NCBI GenBank assembly: GCA_032191485.1
Contig: JAVDOI010000019.1
Location: 967,001 to 1,031,000 of the forward strand
Direction: 5' to 3'
Origin: Leptoclinus maculatus
Lineage: Eukaryota; Chordata; Actinopteri; Perciformes; Stichaeidae
Length of the DNA: 64,000 nt
A program made the position numbers and the translations under genes. This document shows, one piece after another, positions 12,732 through 24,267 of this stretch (its first letter is position 1; each line of letters begins with the position of its first letter). The notes below the pieces were generated by a model, which saw nothing but the letters and a program-made list of their open reading frames with translations, had not been told where the DNA came from and did no database searches.

Positions 12732-12902
12732 CGTGGCTGTAACTGACCCCCGGGCTGAGGCTGGAGGGGCTGGCGACGTGCTCCCTGTTGGGCGTTTGGA
12801 GGCCCGCCTCCTTCTCCTTCTCCTTGTCCCGGTCCTTCACCTGGCGCTGACTCATCCTGCCTGGTGTCAGAAGGACGGTGTCATCACCGCACACTACGGC
12901 AG
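12732..12902 (-). CDS. osbpl8: osbpl8 coding exon with the MSQRQ segment (partial gene)
   Basis: ORP8 is a tail-anchored ER protein that exchanges phosphatidylserine for phosphoinositides at ER-plasma-membrane contacts. This 171-nt exon encodes AAVVCGDDTVLLTPGRMSQR, then a charged KDRDKEKEKE run, and ends SPSSLSPGVSYSHG. Human ORP8, as I remember it, reads STVVANSDESQLLTPGKMSQRQ and ends SPASPHSQG, so the match is end to end. The acceptor ctgcag follows a long pyrimidine tract, and the donor is CACG|gtaag. The exon enters after one base of a codon and leaves after one base. The Met of MSQRQ is codon 44 of the assembled frame; in human ORP8 it is residue 43, the start of the short isoform. The PH and OSBP-related domains are outside the window. 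The lysine/glutamate run has no counterpart in the human sequence. Confidence 0.92.
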
Positions 12903-13782
12903 CTGCAGACGAGGCGGCCGGGGGGACGGGGGATGGAAAGGATGGGAGGCGAGAGATGAAAAGGGAGGGACATGAGAGGAGAGATCAGACATGTTACCTT
13001 CTTACTTCACATCAGAGAACATCTACAGACAGCCCTCCTGTGAAGCATCTGCTCGGCTGTTTCATAACACATTTTTAATATCGTGTGTAACTTTGGATTT
13101 CAACTTCTTGGCTTTCCCATAACTGCCTATTGGAATGACAGAAACTGTGGATATAATTAAATCATGAAATAATTTATACATATTTGTTCAAATTAGCTGA
13201 GCTACTCTACAGTCTTCCCACAAGTTAATGATTATTATAGTAGACATCAAAGTTTCCCATGAATACACTTAACAAATCGCTGTTCATGGCAACACACTTT
13301 CCCAGAATACACTGCTCACATGATCATGGTTGGTTAAAGGTTTTGAACCTCCACAACAGCAGTGAGAAACCAAGTGAAATAGGTGGCTTATACAACTTGA
13401 AAAATCTGCATGTACAAAGAAAGCCCAGAGCTAAGTTAATGTCAAAGAGACTGCATGCAAATGCTGCTACATGACAATCTGCAGTTTTATCTGCGGTTTA
13501 TTAATGAGGTTGGATGAACTTAAGCGCTGGCAGAGCAGTCAAGAAAACTGTGAGCCTGAGACCAGTTTAAGTACACAAAAACCAGGGAAAAATAAACACA
13601 TTTAAAAGAGCATTTGTCAGAGGAGATTGTGTCAAATGGGTGCGTTTATATTAGCTCTTTGCCTTCATTAAAAAACACACACACTCCCTTCATGTTTTAT
13701 CTACCCCTAAATACCCGCGCTGACCCTTCCCCTGACTGTGTGCCCTGCCCTTAGGCCTTCCTCTGAAAGGTCACTGGCTTAC
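12903..13782 (-). other. osbpl8: osbpl8 intron 3
   Basis: An 880-bp intron bounded by CCG|gtaagc at 13,782 and a pyrimidine-rich ctgcag acceptor at 12,903. Nothing else is recognisable in it. Confidence 0.75.
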
Positions 13783-13819
13783 CGGAGGTGGCATGGTGCT
13801 CTCTCAACTCTGCATGGTG
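13783..13819 (-). CDS. osbpl8: osbpl8 37-nt coding microexon (partial gene)
   Basis: On the minus strand a T/C tract and ccccctag acceptor precede 37 bases encoding HHAELREHHATS plus one base, followed by CCG|gtaagc. The 37 bases are 12 codons plus one, exactly what is needed to join the phase-0 end of the start-codon exon at 33,246 to the exon at 12,902. No stop arises in that frame. Joined, the protein has 29 residues before the VV motif; human ORP8 has 27. The residues themselves are poorly conserved (human has LLGDSKDVLGPST in this area), so the call rests on splice sites, phase and length. Skipping it would shift the frame and hit a stop within three codons, leaving the internal MSQRQ start for the short isoform. 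Confidence 0.75.
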
Positions 13820-14190
13820 CTAGGGGGGGGGAAAGGGTGGAGACCGAAAAAAAAAAGCACAAGAGGGATGGAAAAGAAAAGAAAAGAGGTGATGATCGGG
13901 GAACACGGAGAGAGAGAGAGAGCAAGGAACAGAGAGAGAAAGGGATTGAAAAAGTGTGTCAGAGATTTTGGATGAAGATTAAAGGAGGGGAAGGGAAGAA
14001 TGGGGGGGGGGGGGGCATCCACCACGTGTTGTTGACCAGAGGCAGGATTGCGTGCGGCAGGATGGACGGTTGTGGGCGGCATCAGCAACGGGAGCAGCAG
14101 GAGACGCCGCAGCCACACAGGACGAAAAAAAAAAAGAGGAGACAAGAGACAAAAACAAAAGAAAAAACAGACATTAGTTCAACCAAAAAT
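13800..14190. repeat. Low-complexity purine-rich plus strand with G runs
   Basis: The plus strand is mostly A and G, with GAAAAGAAAAG and GAGAGAGAGAG blocks, a 14-base G run at about 14,002-14,015 and A runs. Its minus-strand counterpart supplies the pyrimidine tract of the microexon acceptor. A 204-codon plus-strand frame across it (13,738-14,352) is rich in lysine, glutamate and arginine only because of composition. Confidence 0.8.
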
Positions 14191-14283
14191 GTTAACGGAG
14201 GACACAACTTGACACAAAACAGGCAACAGATCGGGGGCAATGGCGGAGATAATGATAGGGGAGTGGGCAATACAAGAGGATTG

Positions 14284-14284
14284 G

Positions 14285-14342
<58 letters not shown>
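14284..14342. repeat. (AC)n microsatellite
   Basis: About 26 AC units after a short tacaca lead, in osbpl8 intron 2. Confidence 0.95.
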
Positions 14343-14343
<1 letters not shown>

Positions 14344-14499
14344 TTATACTAGCTTTTATTTCATCCGACCTGATAATTACTGTTGCATTCACCGACAAAT
14401 AACAATAAAACAACACTGAAATATCAACTGGCAAACACTTTGAGGAGTTAATGTTGAGCCCTGGACTATAGTAGTAATAGTGTTTATAGTAGCAGCTAT

Positions 14500-14850
14500 A
14501 ATGTTTACCGTGTTTAACTTGTTAGCATGCTAACATTTGCTAATTCAAATGATTGCTAATTTAACACAGTGCAGGTGAGGCTGATGGGAATGTCATTAGT
14601 AATGCAGGTATTGGGTCATAAACCAAATAATTTGACAGTTTTACAATTCGACCCCATGACAGTACTTCCAGAAAAGCGTCTGAATTTGTGTACAACATTT
14701 CGTTACGATCCATTGAATAGTTCTTGAGATGTTTAACTTAAACCCATAAATGTCAACTTCATGGTGAAGCAAGAGGAAAAGTCACCAAAGTCATTAGGAT
14801 ACATCATCTGGGAACCATGAATGTCAGTCTATCTGATATTATTTCACAGG
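14500..14850. repeat. Teleost interspersed repeat, GTTAGCATGCTAAC family, copy 1
   Basis: It reads gttagcatgctaacatttgc, then gaggctgatgggaatgtcat, gggtcataaaccaa, and later caccaaagtcattaggata and ctgggaaccatgaatgtc. I know this chain of phrases from many fish introns. Related copies in this window are at 29,860-30,225, 36,985-37,105 and 39,005-39,135. The family name is not asserted. Confidence 0.65.
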
Positions 14851-17800
14851 AGTAAAATACACCATAAATCAGGGTATGATTTAGGGCGTGGCTATCGTGT
14901 GATTGACAGGTTGTTACCACGTCTGGGAGTTTCCGTGTTTTTGTTTTCCGTGTTTTTGATCAGTTCATGAAAGTTAATTCTAACATTTTGGTTCGTCTTT
15001 AAATGCGTTTGCAACGGCCAAATTGTTGAACCTTTAAAACCACAAACTAATTGGTGACATCACGGTCACTCACTACATCCACTTCTTTTATACAGTCTAG
15101 GATTCCATGTCACAATTCATGCGTTTCCTGCTTTGACATTTACAGTATACATTCTGTGGACATTGGGAGTCCACCAGGAGTTCATTATTATACTGTAGGT
15201 ATTAAAAGGATACATTTACAGTTCTTATCTCTTTCATCTAAAGATGTAAGCACATTGCCACCAAAAATTTGTATTAAGTCCAACCCACAGCGCAGCAAAA
15301 GGAGCTTTCATTGGCCAGATGTTGAGCTCTGGCCCCAAACACCTCCACACAGCAGCTAGCCAAAAATGGGCTCTGATCACGTTTACTCACCATGATCATA
15401 CAACGCATTAGCAGCAGTTACTACTCTCACATTCACAATCATCTCTCAGACTTGCAGAATATTCCTTATCTCTTCAGGTGGACATGTGGCTTTTGTGGAA
15501 CTTCCCATTTCACAAGAGCTCAATTAGCACATGATCCGTGCGGCTGCAGCGGATGGCGTGGAAAACTGACGTCAGAGTCATACCTGAAACGACGCTGGAT
15601 CGCCCTAATCCAGTCAGACGAAACCCAACCACAGGCAGGTCAGCAAGGAGAGAGACAGAACAATGCCACTGATTGGATATTGCTCAGTTAATCAGGAAGG
15701 GAAAGCAAAATGCTAAGTCCTGATTGGTTACGAACCTTAGAGCCACTGTCTGAGAGGATAGACAATACTAAGAGCTGCTTACAACAATAAGGCGAACAGA
15801 TTAGGTAACTCTCACTGAGCGTCAGAGGTCGATTAACAAGGCTTTGTGGGAGAGCCATCAACAGAGTGGTTTTTCTAATGTAATCTTGGCTCAGCTCGTT
15901 TTCCTCGTAGTGGGAAAGTTGGCCACTCCCTCTGGATTGCAAAACACTGACCTAAGGTCATGAGGGCATGGATGTTAGGGGGATTTGCGACTTGAAGCTC
16001 TGGGAGGAATCCTGGATAGTTCTTCTGAAATAGTTCACAGAACAATCTTCTGCTTTTCCAACCAGTGTGATAATTTGACCATCGCATTTTCTGTTTGGTT
16101 AAACAAAAGATACTCATGGCAATTGTTGCCAACTTCCTCAACTGACAGACTTCATATACTCTTTATGAAAGCCTCACCTGATGATTAGTGCTGATTAATT
16201 ATGCAGATGAGTGTGTGGGGGCGGGGTGGAGACTGACGGGAGAGACAAAGTGAGCGGCTATGAATAATCTCAAAGTGTCACTAATAAAAATCAACTTTGA
16301 CAAAGCAGCCTCAGAGGCGTTTTACTGGTACAGTGTAATGAGAGACACAGTTGGATCCCTACATGTGGCAGGCCTGTATTAGCATTTGAAAAGCTTTCTT
16401 GACTATACATTGACAATCAAGCAGCGGAGGCTGGTGGGTGACTCGACTACAGGGGTGCATGACAGGCCAATCAAAAGGGTTTTTTCTAGTTCAAGTGTGA
16501 GTCATTCAATACGTAGACATGTCCGGGAAAAATAGCTCATTTGATACTTTGTAAAACCTATTATACGTACATCACAGTTTCTTTCTTTTCAAAAAATCTT
16601 CTTTACTGAGTTTCAAAGAAGAGGCATTGTAAAAAAACATCGAACTTCCACGCCCATAATAGAATCGAATCGTTGTGCGAAGTGTAAGAGGTCAGTGACA
16701 ACACATGCTCACACCACATAGGGGCTCTGAAAGGACCCCCAAACCTCTTATCATATTCATGTGCAGCGTAGCCAATTTTCTCAAGCTTCAGGCAAGATAT
16801 TATGTGCCTCAAGCGATTGAGAATGTGTGGGTGGGACAGCTTCCTTCCATCTCAATAATACTGCACATCTAGCAAAAAGGAGCCAGAGCATTAGGTTTAG
16901 TTGTGTTCAAATGTGCAATCGCATCAAAAATTCCAAATAAGGCTGGTTGGGGAGAATCTGGTTCGATTGCACAGTTTAGAGTCTGAGAAAGTGTTAAAAT
17001 ACATCTCTCCACAATGAATCTAAGCTGTCGTTAGAGAGGGTGTGGTCTATGTCTTTCTGCCAAGCTGCTTGTATTTTGGTTGAAGGGGCACAGTTCAGGC
17101 CTTATATTTAATCACAGAGAACAGATACGGGCCATCTTTAGTTATTGGATTGAAGGCAAGAGCCAGGTCGATTAAACTGGTGTCGGGTGCCTTGGGAAGG
17201 CGGGATATTCGACACTGCATAGTGGGCCCTTCAGTGGGTTAAGTCCAGACAGTTGATCGAATAAGTAAAACAGTTTGGAGTTCCAGTTTTTGAACAATTC
17301 AGGGATGTTGCTTATCAATTTCAATAGCGTTTTGTATGGGAACATCTTCTTTCATGTGCCACAATAGGATAAAATCCAACCTGTTAAATATACTTTCAGG
17401 GCGTCCCAAACTGTGAGGTAGGGCATTTCAAAAGTTTGAGTTGAAGAAAAATTGCTCATCCATTAAAAGGTTTCTACGTGAAATTCAGAGCATTAATATA
17501 GCAGCTAAAACAAATGGTCTCTGTAAAGATATAGACTGCTGCAGGAATGAATCCTAAAGGTTAGATGCCTGAAATAATGTCTTTGGATGACACAAGCTTA
17601 AGAGATTTAAACGTTTTGCTCTACCACATAAAATCATTTTGAAGCTTTTACGCGTCTTAAAAAAGGCTGAATGAGACTACAACACCTCATCATGCCGACT
17701 AGTCTGCCTTCAGCTTCGTGGTGATGTGAAGTCATGTGACCATAGTGTAGTTTGTTTATAGTATTGTTTATAGCTCATTTGTGAAGATTATCTTGCCGAA

Positions 17801-20800
17801 CAAAATGTTTAAGTACCTGTAAACTTTTGTTAGCCGTCGCTATGTTGAGAGCCACGTGGAGGTGCTAGAAGTATCCTGAATTTTGAGTTTACCACTTTTA
17901 ATGTTCCAAAACTTTTAATCAGAAGCAGACCTGGGAGACTAATTCATCAATAAATACATGTATTATTACTTTCTTTTCTGGAATTGTATGGTGAACATGC
18001 AAGAACAAATACATTTTTACTACATTCACTTAAAAAGGCTCTTCCAAATGTGTCTGATTGCTAAAAAAGCACACTCAGACCGAAGGTCAGATTACAGACA
18101 CTGGGAAAGATGACAGCTGACAATCACAATGTAGGTTTTAACAAACTCCAGATGACTTTCCAGAAACAGTCCCATACGTCTACCCTGTCTTTTTGTGAGA
18201 CAGCAGATGGACTTTGATGACCCAGTTTTTCATTTAAGCGTAAACCAAACATCAGGTCTTAAGACAAACCGGAGGAGTAAAGCAATCCATGGCACCAGGA
18301 TGTTAGCGGATATGGTGCATTGTGAGACTGAAAGTACAGAAAACAAGGCTGGACGTGGCAGGTACTGCTGCACTACTGGACGGTGAGCAGCCTGCTGTGT
18401 TAGATAAAGGCAAAGTCAGATGATATGACTCAAAGCAAATAGACGTCGCGGTGACGACTCGTACATTTAGATACCAAAGTAGTCTGCCGTTCTGCTGCGA
18501 AGGACAAAACATAATAGACGTGTAATATTTGGCCCATAATTTGACCTTGGGTGAAGGTGTATTCACATACGAGTTGCGCAATCATTGCATCGCCTCTCTA
18601 CCTCAGAACAGGCAAGTTTCACACTATTTATATTCAGATTTTGTTTGAGCAAATGTTTTGTCGAATGTTTTAAGTGTGTATCGCTGCATGCATGTCAGAC
18701 AACCTCACCTGGATTAACAAGAGGTAAAATAAAAACAGAACAATGACATCGTCACCTAAAGGTGGTTTGGTTGTCGAGGGGGAAAACAGAAAAAGCTGTA
18801 TTTTAAGACAAGGTGACATTTCGCTGTCTGAGTAGGGGGAATGTTGTCTGCCTTTTATCTGGCTTTCAGACCAAAGCCGACAGCCTGGTGTGTCAGTGAC
18901 ACGACATACAAGGACAGCAGAGGAGATGCTCTGAACCAATACTGAAAAATCTCAAGTCTTGTCTGAGGCAGGGAGCAGGGAGTAATGGTGCGAAACATTT
19001 ATTTTTTCTTCTCATTTTGAGAGAAGCTGATTTTGTGGGCCACTAGAGAGGTATTATTTTACCAGTACAAATGCTTCCAATAGCTTTTCTCAGCATATTT
19101 CATAGCCATTTTGTTCCCGCTTTTCTTCTGCTTGGCACCTTGCGAAGCATTGGTGACAAAGCGACTGCTCACAAGGCTAGTTAGCCAACCGGGGACATGC
19201 TGGTGCTGGTCAGTCACAATAGTTCTGTGAGCTTCTCCAGGGTTCCTACTCTTTTCTACGAATCCTTTTTCAGGACATTTTCAGAGATGATCTCGCTGGT
19301 ATGACAGACGGGGATGGCGCCATTCACTAATATGTCTGATTTACAAGTTTGCTGGGATTATTAACTCCCGGTGACTCTTCGGGTTATCACGCCATACTGT
19401 AGCACCTTTACGAGTAATGTTAAGTGGAGACTTTAAGGAGGCTAATCACCCACTGTGAGCTGCCAATAGATGCTATTTATCCGGTGTTTTGACCCCCGGC
19501 TCACCCAACCCTCTCAACAAAGCCCGACACACATTTGAAACCATTGCTCCTGGCCAGAGTTGAATCACAAACCTTAAACCTTTGCGTGCAAAACAAGCTA
19601 GCAAGCACGTCAACTTTAGCATCTAGAGCAGACATGCTAATCACCCACTGTTTCTAGGACTTAAATAACTAAGAGCAGCTTGTTAAATATACCCTTGTCC
19701 ATAAACTACCCTTTGAACGTTAAAATGATTCATATATTTCCTTATCCATTCCCACACTTGCACATAAGTTCTCTACATTGCTTCCCACCAAACACCAGTT
19801 TAGCATAGTAATTCAAAATTCATCACAGAGTTTATCAACCCACAGCCAAACTACATAAAGTAATTAGCACAAAAATGACCCTATATATTGTACATACTGT
19901 GTAACAGAAAATACGCTCATCTCCTCCAAACACTGCCTTTAACGCAGCACGCTCTCTCTGCCCCTGGAAGGATGAAGAGTGCTTACGCGGGATAAAATGC
20001 CATGACATATTACATAATGTTTAAACATCACTCGCAGCAGATTTATGACCCAGTTTCTTTTTAGTAGCAGGGAAAACAGAGATAACAATAGTTTTTTGTT
20101 GTGGTTTGTTTTTCGATATCTGAAGGGCACCTTTTGCCATTTATTCAGCTTTGAATCAAAACATGTTGATATAAAGGCAAAACATAAATGCTGGTCTAAT
20201 ACTGAATGGACTGTCATTTGTATTTAAGGCAACAAAGATAAAAAAACTATATTAAAAAAGACGTTCAAAGAGAAAGAGAGCAACGTCTTTCTACGGTAGG
20301 AGCAGCTGAGTCATTTGAGTCGCTAACACTTAGCATTCTGAGAGATCTGCTGTATACTCGTCATACTGAATGGTCGCTGCAAATACAGATGGGTTTTTGG
20401 TGACAGGGAGAGCTGTCTGACAAGACGCCCTTTAGATGTGGTGACTGTGAAGGCCATAGTCTATATGATTCACATCATTTCCATGCACAGAACATTGAGT
20501 TAGCCCTGGTTCCCTGTATGGAAGAGTCTTCCACATGGCTGTATCCTTAACAGCCACAAAGGGCGGAACTTTGCACACTGTCAGCAAGAAGTGAGGATTT
20601 AACACAAAAAATGCTGAGTTATAATAAATATAACTTTCAAGCAGTATATTTTTTTTTTATTTTTTTTTTTACATACAATTGTTTAACTTAAAGCTGCATT
20701 AACTGCCAGCAAAAATACAATAAACACAGTTTGGCTCCCTACTATCTCCAGACCCCTAAAGTGTTAGCAAACAGTTAGCAACACGGAGAAACGGAGCAAC

Positions 20801-21189
20801 ATTAGCATTCTTTTCAAATCGTGTTTCAGGGCACGTTGCAAATGTTCGTTAGATATTCCCTCTGCTATGAAAGACACTAAAATTGAGTTGATGAAGTCAC
20901 ATGTTAACATTAAATGGTGACTTGCTGTTGTGTAGCTACTGGGGTTGCGCCCTGGGAGTGAATGAAAGTAACAGGAAAGTGCTCATTTTGTGGTTTCCAG
21001 GCAAGCCTCAGCACATGATGGTATCTGCTATCTTGTTTCATTCTCTGTTTCCGCCCTAATTAAGCAACCTGATACAAGCTGTCCTCTACTGATGTCCTAA
21101 TAAACTTTTATTCTAAGTGGTGATCAACAATACTGAAAGGACTAGTTCGGACTTCTCAAAAAATGTTAAAAGGGTGTACTTGCATTACT

Positions 21190-21300
21190 ACGCCATTAAG
21201 TCAGTGGCATAAAATGGTCTTAAAATTAAAATAATATTGTCTACTAACTATTTCTGGGACAATATAAGGGCCACCAAAATGATTTATCGTGACAGGCCTA
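21190..21300. repeat. DNA-transposon-like fragment ending in TATCGTGACAGGCCTA
   Basis: The right end, atttatcgtgacaggccta, is the reverse complement of the TAGGCCTGTCACGATA terminus common in fish non-autonomous DNA elements. The left boundary is not seen. Confidence 0.4.
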
Positions 21301-21972
21301 GGACTAGTTCTCTAAGAGATAGAATCATTATCAGAATCACGAGAGAATGTCCGCCTTCATTTCCTGCATGAAGACTAACTGTAAACCCCTGACATCAAAA
21401 CAAGGCAGGAAGAAGCTTCAGCTGGTTACAGGGGAAACACTCAGACTCCTCTGTAGGGCTCGGGGAACGCTCGAGAGTAACCGCCAGCACATGTTAGAAT
21501 TAAACTGACCCGAGTTCAGGTAACAGCCACTTGAAAGCCAAAGTCACATTTCTATGGAAAAAGCAATGATCCCGATTAGTGGCAAATCGTTCAAGTTCTT
21601 CTGACCACAGCAATGACACATGATTGTTCTTAGACCTGAAATTAAATTGAGTGACGACAAACACGCACTGTACTTTACAATCTTGCTCTGTAATTTGCAA
21701 CAAATAGCTTCTGAAAAAAACATTAAAAAAAAATGTATCCATTGGGAAAAAAGAAGCAACATAACAAAACGCCATCTCATCTGTGCGAAGCAAAACTTTG
21801 TGTCAGTCGTGCCTTGCCAAACTTCCATGACAGTGCATTCCACCAACTCCCAAACACGACCTCCTCTGCAGCACTAGCTGAGTGTGGGCCAGCATGCGGT
21901 GGTGTGAGAGAGGCTTTATCAATCAAAGAACAATGACACATCTGTCGGCACTGGGTGGGTCCATGGCCAAGG

Positions 21973-21973
<1 letters not shown>

Positions 21974-22008
<35 letters not shown>

Positions 22009-22018
22009 CGCGACTGTG
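21974..22018. repeat. Homopolymer of 45 G
   Basis: An uninterrupted run of 45 G on the plus strand, ending in cgcg. Such runs are prone to length error in sequencing and can form quadruplex structures. Confidence 0.85.
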
Positions 22019-23700
22019 TGGAGGTACGGACCTTGGGAGACGCCCATATGTAGGCTGATTTACAGCTGGACTGGAACTGCAACTCGCACCATCAATAAAA
22101 TAACTGATCACGTGGTACCCGAGAGTGTGGCCAAGATACTGTCCAAAGTAAGGCCTGAGCCAAGGTCGTAAAACACTATCCATTCAATTGAACAGAAGGC
22201 TGAAAGGTAGGACTTACAATCTATCAGATTGGGCAGCCTTCAGTGCCGCATGTATTAAAATGTCTGTGTCGACTGCATGGACACAGAGAATAAGCAAAGA
22301 GAGGGAGCAGATAAGGACTTAGTGAGCTCAAATCACATACAAGAAAAAACCCTTTCATAAACTGTCTAGAACGGAGTTCATTGTCATTGTCGTCTGCATT
22401 AAGATGCTTTGCATCTCAGTGCTCTGGGGACCTCACTGCAGTGCAAAGATAAATGACAATGGATACACGAGGGCATGCGCAAACACACGCACTCCTTCAT
22501 CTGTATATGTATGCACGCATCATACAAGCACATAGACAAAAACTCACAGTAAGTCTGAGACAATCAAGAAAATACTTGCTGAGCCTTATTTATATCAAGG
22601 AAATATTGATAATGCAACATGAAAAAGAGAACATTTAATGTCAAACCTATTGTTATTCCTTTTCTTACTTTGGGTTGGGGAATAATCACGCTTACAGATG
22701 TAAACAGGAAGTATAATAATACCATGGAGATAGAGAGTTAGCTATGGGCGACAATTGGAGCTCACATTGTTATCGATTAGCAGCTCCAGTTTGCAGCGTA
22801 CCCACTGATGTACGGACAACTGTCACAGGAATACTGGAGAAAACGCTCAAACGTGATGCTTCTCAGGACAGTTCTGCAGATATAATGAGTTTCTTTGTTC
22901 TATGAAGATGGACGTTTTTTTTCATGATGGACATGAGAGATGTAGACATCCTCAGGAGGTCACCATCTAAAAATAAGAGTATCGTGTCCGCGTGTTAAGA
23001 TGTGACTGCGTTATGACTCTGGTTTTTGACTCAAATTGCAGCAATTCACCTCAGGCAATTATCTTTGCCTCACTCCTCTTCCTCCGCGCCCCCCTCCTTC
23101 ATCTATCCCACGCCTCCTTGGGAAGGTGTGTCTCACAGTTTGTAATCCTCTGGTCTAGAACGATATAATTCAAATATGGGCCAGTCTAAAATGTAGTACG
23201 AGTAGGATTTGTCAGTTGCGGTTTGTAAATACAACATTCAAAGTTGGCCCCTCCTCCCTGGCTCTCCGACCCCAGATTCACTGCCATTTTGGAATTAACT
23301 TTGTCCGCTTGATGTTTCGCAATGCCATAGATGCCAAAGAGATAATGGTCAGCAGCAGGGCATATTTCTGACACTGGAGCAAACCAGAGGAATCCCACTG
23401 GCTTTCTGTTTGTCATCCTCTCTCTCCATTACAACATAAAACTGAATGAAGTTGCCTCAGCGGCAACTGGGAAACGAGTAGATAAAAAAAAAAGAAAAAA
23501 GATGCCTGTTGGTTGTAGGGTCTACAGTTGTTTGGAAAATTTGTGACAAAATTGTGTCTTGTCCATGGTTTTATCTTTCATGAGGAAGGACTCGACATTG
23601 GACCTCACAGGCTTGCAGACAGCATTTCAGCACATCAGCCTTCACAATAGGCTGAGGTGGGTCCATGGGCCTCACATAGAGTCTCAGTTTCATCACTGCA

Positions 23701-23722
23701 GGGGGGGGGGGGGGGGGGGGGG
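23701..23722. repeat. Homopolymer of 22 G
   Basis: An uninterrupted G run on the plus strand inside osbpl8 intron 2. Confidence 0.9.
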
Positions 23723-24179
23723 TTTAGGGACGGCATGGAGGTGACAGGGTAAATGTTCTCAAGATGAAGGATGGCAGCAATATAGAAGATCTACAATGGT
23801 TGTGATGGAGAAGCGACACTTTAAAAATTGGGGTTGGACAATCAGCACTTAAAAGATCTTATGATCAAAGTCTTTACAATACAGAATGTACGATTCATTT
23901 AGTCTACGAATCAATGCCCATATAGCTATAATGTGTTCAATGATACATTAGCTGTTGTCTTCACTGAAGGCTGTTTGGTTGGTGGAATAAAACAAGCCAA
24001 TCAGAGCTCTGCAGGCAGGATGAAGGTTGAAGACGTCATCTTCCTGTGCCAAAGACATAAACATGGCAACAGGCATGGCTTCGTCTCAACCAGTTGCAGC
24101 AACACATGCTGCATATTATTAATATTGCTTCACAACTAAAAATCCAATATCATACCACCTTTACTGCCTATACTGAATG

Positions 24180-24267
24180 CAGGACATTTACTTGTAATGG
24201 AGTATTTTGAAATCCTTTTGCTACTTTTACTTAAGTAAAGGATTTCAATACTTGTTCCACCAGCATG
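24180..24267. repeat. Common teleost repeat fragment (TTTACTTAAGTAAAGGAT)
   Basis: The phrases acttgtaatggagtatttt, ctacttttacttaagtaaag and caatacttgttccaccagc match a very frequent fish interspersed repeat that I recall ending AATACTTCTTCCACCACTG. Only this end is visible. Confidence 0.6.

Noticed and set aside
13738..14352. 204-codon plus-strand frame, rich in Lys, Glu and Arg
   Set aside because: It is a product of the purine-rich low-complexity plus strand and ends in the AC repeat. The real signal here is the microexon on the opposite strand.
16422..16440. CAGCGGAGGCTGGTGGGTG, like the left end of a fish hAT MITE
   Set aside because: No matching right terminus or duplication was found, and the following sequence does not match the family I recall.
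18711..18800. Minus-strand PPLGDD motif near a gtgagg donor, resembling LLGDSK of human ORP8
   Set aside because: The acceptor is poorly placed, the following residues are hydrophobic and unlike ORP8, and the match is only four residues.
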